A stretch of 64,000 nucleotides of DNA, from contig NC_015385.1 in assembly GCF_000195275.1 (NCBI RefSeq), positions 1,504,501 to 1,568,500 of the forward strand, written 5' to 3'. The notes below the pieces were generated by a model. That model did no database searches and was not told the DNA's origin. It saw nothing but the letters and a program-made list of their open reading frames with translations. Positions 59,777 to 64,000 of the stretch are shown piece after piece; the first letter of the stretch is position 1, and every line of letters begins with the position of its first letter. Position numbers and translations under genes: made by a program. This DNA is from Treponema succinifaciens DSM 2489 (GTDB lineage Bacteria; Spirochaetota; Spirochaetia; Treponematales; Treponemataceae).

Positions 59777-61426
59777 CTACTCTGACAGTTTTTCTGAAAT
59801 CGGGAAATCCTGCCGGCGCAGCTCTTTCTGCGGAACCTGCTCATAGCCCCATTTTTCATAGCTTAACTCAGGAACTTGATTTTCCACATAGCTTGAAAGT
59901 TCTGTCAAAGTTACAAAACCGTCTCCGTCTGAATCCGCATTTCCTGCAAGTCCGTCCAAGAGAACATAAGTAAAAACACCATGACCGTTGTAGCCTTCCA
60001 TTGCAGACTGACTATCCGAAGCCGCCGCTAAAATTGCGTGTCCTGTTGCCCTTGAAAGACGCTCGAATATTCCCTTGTCTCCCATTCCACGTTTATTTGA
60101 ATCCGCAAAGAATGAGCCAGAATTGCAAGTGTCCAGCATCATCAAAGTTTTGCCAGCTTTTATAAGTGAAAGATTTTTCGTCAAATCACTTTTTGAAATT
60201 GCCTTGAGAGGAATATCGGTTTTATTCGTGTAACGGAAATTAACAGGAATAAAATAATAGTCGCCGTCATCATAAGTCGTTCCATGTCCTGAAACAAAGA
60301 AAACAAAAACATCATCCGCAGTTACAGTTGAAGAAAGTTCTTTAAATTTTTGCTCCAAACCTTCTTTTGTAACCTCGGCATCTTTTAATGAATAAACACA
60401 AACATTCTGATAAAGTCCGTTTTGTTGCTTCTTGAATGATTCTTCAATTGAAGCCGCATCCGGCACACAATAATTAAGCCACAAATCTTTATCGCGGTAT
60501 TTGTTCACGGCAACCGTAAGAACATACAGATTCGGCTTGGAAGTTTTTCCCTGCCAGTTTACATCTGCGCTAGCACTACGGCTTTCTATCATTCCAGCGG
60601 AATTCATCGCAAACGCTTCAATTTTATTCTGTCCGTTCTGCAAAGTAACTGTATGCCTGAATATTTTCTGCTCGCCTTTGCTCGATGCAACACCTTCAGA
60701 AAGCCGGATTGTTTTTCCATTCAAGACAATGCTGACATTCCCGATTCCGCCGCCAGTATTCTGCACGCAAATATCAAAAGTAACATCGCGGCTATCAGAC
60801 AGTTCTGGCAGATTTTTTATGGCAACAGCAGGAGCATTTCCACTGCGCACAATTGAAGCAAGATTCACTTCCTTTGCATATTCTGAAATATCCTCGCCAC
60901 GCATTTTTGCCGCAACCAAGTCCGGGCGATACAACTTGTCATAAACCTGATCAATGCCAATTACATCCATGCCGTCAACAATATGCACAAGATTCTTCAT
61001 AGCCCATTCCGTACCAGTAAAGAAACCTTCGGGAGTGTATGTGAGATAGTCGCCGTTTTTACCATTAATAATTGTGTAAATAAGAGAACCAGTTTCAACA
61101 TTCCAGACTTTTATGGTAAATCTATCACTGACAGTAATAGATTTATCATCAATAGAAGTATTTGCGTAATTTACAGAATCTATACGTTTTTCAGTTTTCA
61201 CAACCTTTTTAGTCATTTCAGTATTATCATAAAATACCACCGTATTACCTTCTGCGGAAAAAATAAATTTTTCCTTAGTAGTATAACGCCAGCTTTTTTT
61301 ATAAAATTTTTCCCCAGTTTCAAGATCAACCATTCCTATCTTTACATAACTTGGATATTTCTCTCCAAAATCATAGTGAATATTCCAACTCACTTTCATC
61401 GCTCTCATAACCATTGAAAAGCGCAT
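59777..61426 (-). CDS. Caspase-like (C14) protein with residual WD40 blade, N-terminally truncated
   Basis: Of 549 residues, about 20-150 look like the last WD40 blades (TIKVWNVETGSLIYTIINGK, then YTPEGFFTGTEWAMKNLVHIVDG). About 205-295 form an Ig-like domain, and about 298-549 a caspase fold: VLTVAVNKYRDKDLWLNYCVPDA, catalytic His381 in FVSGHG, Cys434 in LDTCNSGSFF. DSDGDGFVTLTE (498-509) is an EF-hand calcium loop. The protein has no signal peptide, no ribosome site before any candidate start (61426 or 61399), and overlaps the FN3-like gene by up to 56 bases. Homologues normally carry a longer WD40 region, so the N-terminus is probably deleted. Confidence 0.78.
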   Translation of the reverse strand: MRFSMVMRAMKVSWNIHYDFGEKYPSYVKIGMVDLETGEKFYKKSWRYTTKEKFIFSAEGNTVVFYDNTEMTKKVVKTEKRIDSVNYANTSIDDKSITVSDRFTIKVWNVETGSLIYTIINGKNGDYLTYTPEGFFTGTEWAMKNLVHIVDGMDVIGIDQVYDKLYRPDLVAAKMRGEDISEYAKEVNLASIVRSGNAPAVAIKNLPELSDSRDVTFDICVQNTGGGIGNVSIVLNGKTIRLSEGVASSKGEQKIFRHTVTLQNGQNKIEAFAMNSAGMIESRSASADVNWQGKTSKPNLYVLTVAVNKYRDKDLWLNYCVPDAASIEESFKKQQNGLYQNVCVYSLKDAEVTKEGLEQKFKELSSTVTADDVFVFFVSGHGTTYDDGDYYFIPVNFRYTNKTDIPLKAISKSDLTKNLSLIKAGKTLMMLDTCNSGSFFADSNKRGMGDKGIFERLSRATGHAILAAASDSQSAMEGYNGHGVFTYVLLDGLAGNADSDGDGFVTLTELSSYVENQVPELSYEKWGYEQVPQKELRRQDFPISEKLSE

Positions 61427-62000
61427 TCACTGTAATTTTTCCGTCAATTACTATTGGACACACATACTCACAGGAGGTCGTAGTTCCTGAATAGATAACA
61501 TCAGAATAATAACATATTTCACCATAAGAGGCTGTTTTTTCATAGACACTGATTTTATAAGAAACAGAACCTTCTACAGGAGTCCATGTTATTTTCATAT
61601 ATTTTGAGCCGTTTTTTTTCACCTGAATATCTTCAGGAACACCGTCAAAAACTTTTACCTCAACAACATCTGAAAATCCGCTTATTTTTTTATTGAATAC
61701 GCTTTCCGCCTTGAATTGATACACAGTTCCCAATTGGATTTCCATTTTCATGCTTTCATCATAGTCTATACTTTCTACCAATCTAAAATTATCGTCATTG
61801 GCAGTGGTACAATAAATATTGTATGAAGCATGTATATTTTTTTGAGAACATTCAAGGCAAACTTCATACTTGGTGTTATTTCTTTTTATACTGTATGAAA
61901 TTTCAGGAACAAAAAGACCAGTTTCAATTCTGTCGTTCCAGAAATTGCTGCATGAAGAAAACACCAACAAAATACTTAAAATCAAATATATTTTTTTCAT
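61371..62000 (-). CDS. Lipoprotein with fibronectin-type-III-like domains
   Basis: The 209-residue protein has a lipoprotein signal (lipobox SSC, Cys17). The mature part holds two beta-sandwich units: the first about 30-115 (YEVCLECSQKNIHASYNIYC), the second about 118-205 (VPEDIQVKKNGSKYMKITWTPVEGSVSYKISVYEK). The second is a standard FN3 pattern with the W and Y-K-I-x-V-Y core. It is nine bases after the caspase-Sel1-barrel gene and overlaps the next caspase gene, so all three are one operon. A role as a surface or periplasmic binding partner is inferred. Confidence 0.7.
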   Translation of the reverse strand: MKKIYLILSILLVFSSCSNFWNDRIETGLFVPEISYSIKRNNTKYEVCLECSQKNIHASYNIYCTTANDDNFRLVESIDYDESMKMEIQLGTVYQFKAESVFNKKISGFSDVVEVKVFDGVPEDIQVKKNGSKYMKITWTPVEGSVSYKISVYEKTASYGEICYYSDVIYSGTTTSCEYVCPIVIDGKITVNALFNGYESDESELEYSL

Positions 62001-62008
62001 ATTATTTC

Positions 62009-63841
62009 CTACCTGCCGAATGTATATCCAAGACCAACAAAAAATCTGTCCATGAATCCTAAATCAAAATAAAAATCCAAAGAATATTCAGCTGTGAATG
62101 TAAAACCGCTCCAACCCACAAAATCTGCTCCAATACCAGCTCGTATAATTTGAGCATTGTCAGTTTCCCACATAACTCCATATCCATATCCGCCAAGAAC
62201 ATATAAATTTACAAAATCCGAAATCGTGTAGTTTGCTCCTAAAAAACCAACAAATGAACTTGACTTTGGAATAAGGCTTAGCCATTCAAGTGAAGCGCCT
62301 ATAAAAAAATTTGGAAAAGGTCCCCAATACGCCATACAAGGCCATGCACCTATAAAAAATCCGTTATCTGGAAAGAACTCTGCATTCCGGCAATAACGGA
62401 AATCCACAAGTCCAATTGAAAAACCCGTTCTTTTTATCTGAGTATTAAGAAAATCCTGAAAATCATTCTTTTTTCTAGCTTCTTGAGCTTCTTTTATTTT
62501 CTTTTCAATTCTATCTATATCTTTCTGAATATCTTTATATCCTGATTTTTTTGCTTTATTGTACCATTCTTCAGCAGTGAAAAATTCGCCATTATCTTCA
62601 TAGCATATTCCTGCATTTAGCATCGCCGTTACGTTGCCGTTTTCCGCAGATTTCAAATACCAGGACAATGCCAGTTTTTTATCCTTCTCAACACCATAGC
62701 CATTATCATAACAAAGTCCTAAAGAATATTGAGCATCTGCATATCCGGCTTCTGCGGCAAGCCTGTAGTAATAAACCGCGCGCTCATAATTTTGAACAGC
62801 ATTATTTTTTCCATAAAAATAGTTTTTTCCTTTATTATAACAGCTTTCTTTTTCCGCATCGGAAAGATAATTAAACTCAACCTTTTCCGTGTCAGATTCT
62901 TTTACAAGGATTTCTCTTTCTTCTGTTTTTTTGTCATCATATATTACTTTTACCTTATGCCGTCCGACAGGAACATTAAAAACAGACGAACCGAATTCAC
63001 CAATATCACTTTTATACTCATCATCAATGTAAACGGCACATGGAGTTATAACGGAAACTGAGATAAATCCAAGAAATGAGTAATTCTCAGAAGAATTTTC
63101 ACTTTCAGGTTTTCCAGCCAGATAAATGGGAGCAAGAAGCTGTACATACTCACCGGGCAACTGTTTTTCCTGCGTCTGCAAAAAGACATCATTACGGACT
63201 TTCATAAGAACTCTTGTCAGGCTCGCACCTTTTTCCGTAATTCTTTTTGTAAGCGCGGGAGTATACACTCCGTCCTGCGCAGTTTCCCCGGCTTCGGCGG
63301 AATAAACGATAATCGAATTTTTAGGTTTGCGGCTTACGGCTGCAAGTCCACGGCTGTCTCCACCACGATGCTTGCCGTTCGGAAACGGATCATTACGGCA
63401 GGAGTCCAGAACAACCACATTGGATTCCCCAACCATAAAGTCCATAACTCTGTTAAGTTCAACACTGCTATCCGGAATCTGCTCTTCATCAATAATCTTT
63501 TCATTAACAGGAATAAGATAATTTTCTCCATGAACCTGAACCGCATGACCGCCATAGTGAAAAAAAGAAATTCCTCCTTCTTTTTCTACTTTATTCTTAA
63601 ATTCGCGTAAGCTAGCAAACATTTCATTTCTGTTTGCATTTTTCACAAACATTACGGAAAAACCTATGCTTTCAAGAGCGGTTTTAAGTTCCTCACCTTC
63701 CGGCACAGGCTGGCTCAAAGACTTTATCTCGCTGTAATCACCGTTTGCAATGAGCAGAGCGTTTTTGGCTTCCTGGGAGAAAGCAGATGAAAGAAGTCCT
63801 GCAATAACAAATATGCTAAAAAGTTTTTTTATTCTTAACAT
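62009..63841 (-). CDS. Caspase - PEGA - Sel1 repeat - outer-membrane barrel fusion protein
   Basis: The 610-residue protein has a signal peptide (about 1-22, ending AFSQ). A caspase-like domain follows (about 25-240): ALLIANGDYSEIKSLSQPV, catalytic His99 in FFHYGGHAV, Cys148 in VVLDSCRNDPF. Next comes a PEGA domain (about 265-325, PCAVYIDDEYKSD ... VPVGRHKVKVIY), three Sel1 repeats (about 345-440, RAVYYYRLAAEAGYADAQYSL), a short coiled coil, and a strand-rich C-terminal part (about 470-610). That part ends GLGYTFGR like a small outer-membrane barrel. The whole would sit in the periplasm anchored to the outer membrane. Both catalytic residues are present, so it may be an active periplasmic peptidase. 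The substrate is unknown. Confidence 0.8.
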   Translation of the reverse strand: MLRIKKLFSIFVIAGLLSSAFSQEAKNALLIANGDYSEIKSLSQPVPEGEELKTALESIGFSVMFVKNANRNEMFASLREFKNKVEKEGGISFFHYGGHAVQVHGENYLIPVNEKIIDEEQIPDSSVELNRVMDFMVGESNVVVLDSCRNDPFPNGKHRGGDSRGLAAVSRKPKNSIIVYSAEAGETAQDGVYTPALTKRITEKGASLTRVLMKVRNDVFLQTQEKQLPGEYVQLLAPIYLAGKPESENSSENYSFLGFISVSVITPCAVYIDDEYKSDIGEFGSSVFNVPVGRHKVKVIYDDKKTEEREILVKESDTEKVEFNYLSDAEKESCYNKGKNYFYGKNNAVQNYERAVYYYRLAAEAGYADAQYSLGLCYDNGYGVEKDKKLALSWYLKSAENGNVTAMLNAGICYEDNGEFFTAEEWYNKAKKSGYKDIQKDIDRIEKKIKEAQEARKKNDFQDFLNTQIKRTGFSIGLVDFRYCRNAEFFPDNGFFIGAWPCMAYWGPFPNFFIGASLEWLSLIPKSSSFVGFLGANYTISDFVNLYVLGGYGYGVMWETDNAQIIRAGIGADFVGWSGFTFTAEYSLDFYFDLGFMDRFFVGLGYTFGR

Positions 63842-63862
63842 GATTTTATCCTATTTATTTTA

Positions 63863-64000
63863 TTATTTACTCTGAAAAAACTGTACATCGCTCTTTTCAA
63901 AATCTTTTATATAATTTTCATTCTTGTTTTTTACATACTCTTCCAGTTCTTTTAAAACAAGTATCAATCGGTTCTCATAATCTTTTTTAGCATCAAAGTC
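63863..64000 (-). CDS. C-terminal 45 residues of an unidentified protein (runs off window)
   Basis: An open frame enters from beyond base 64000 and ends in TAA at 63863. The visible part (DFDAKKDYENRLILVLKELE, then EYVKNKNENYIKDFEKSD, ending QFFQSK) is hydrophilic and helical. It is 21 bases before the start of the caspase-PEGA-Sel1 gene on the same strand, so it is probably the preceding gene of that operon. No family can be assigned. Confidence 0.6.
   Translation of the reverse strand, partial: DFDAKKDYENRLILVLKELEEYVKNKNENYIKDFEKSDVQFFQSK

Noticed and set aside
1-64000. CRISPR array or prophage
   Set aside because: No regularly spaced direct repeats, cas genes, integrase or phage structural genes were seen.

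Overview
The window looks like a chromosome segment of a host-associated Treponema (Spirochaetes), probably a gut or rumen species. The evidence is the gene content: periplasmic flagellar rod genes, a V-type ATPase operon with a DUF2764 gene, a DUF4954 beta-helix protein, bactofilin, many secreted or outer-membrane proteins with little similarity outside treponemes, and two plant-galactan hydrolases. The base composition is AT-rich and ribosome binding sites are of the GGAGG type. Genus is inferred from gene content, not from an rRNA.

Layout. 1-8.8 kb: flagellar rod genes flgG (partial) and flgF, a c-di-GMP phosphodiesterase, glgC, then rho, bactofilin, an HU-like protein, S20, a small zinc ribbon and plsC. 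8.8-14.6 kb: a large GH53 endo-galactanase lipoprotein, a SPOR-domain envelope protein with its small partner, and a MATE transporter. 14.7-16.9 kb: a decayed island in which every recognisable gene (XRE regulator, caspase-like protein, NusG-like antiterminator, sugar epimerase tail) is frameshifted or interrupted. 16.9-21.9 kb: an Rpn-type nuclease, tRNA-Met, argF, nrnA and a divergent sigma-factor-like protein. 21.9-23.3 kb: a complete ISAs1-family IS next to a related MITE. 23.3-31 kb: rdgB and an envelope-glycan locus (YidC-sulfatase fusion, GT4 glycosyltransferase, WbaP-like phosphotransferase, outer-membrane barrel). 31-40 kb: TPR protein, ispG, a second MITE, and a V-ATPase operon in which the B and D subunits are joined into one truncated chimera. 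40-47 kb: galM and a lipoprotein-export-like operon (two FtsX/LolE-type permeases, a LolA-like protein, a barrel). 47-56.7 kb: a third MITE, leuA behind a leucine attenuator, a DUF4954 protein, an M16-like protein without its metal motif, fau, dgt and a YkgJ-type protein. 56.8-59.7 kb: a galactan locus (free carbohydrate-binding protein, lipoprotein put out of frame by a G9 tract, second GH53). 59.8-64 kb: two caspase-like proteins with an intervening FN3-like lipoprotein.

How the genes work together. The two GH53 enzymes, the free binding module and galM form a route for type I galactan. The GH53 and CBM promoters share an operator-like site just after the -10 box. The caspase cluster (one protein is caspase-PEGA-Sel1-barrel) and the decayed XRE/caspase/NusG island are the most system-like accessory regions. 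Three MITEs with 9-bp target duplications carry ends resembling those of the resident ISAs1 element. Several genes carry good -35/-10 promoters only 6-8 bases before the start codon, so leaderless transcripts appear common here.
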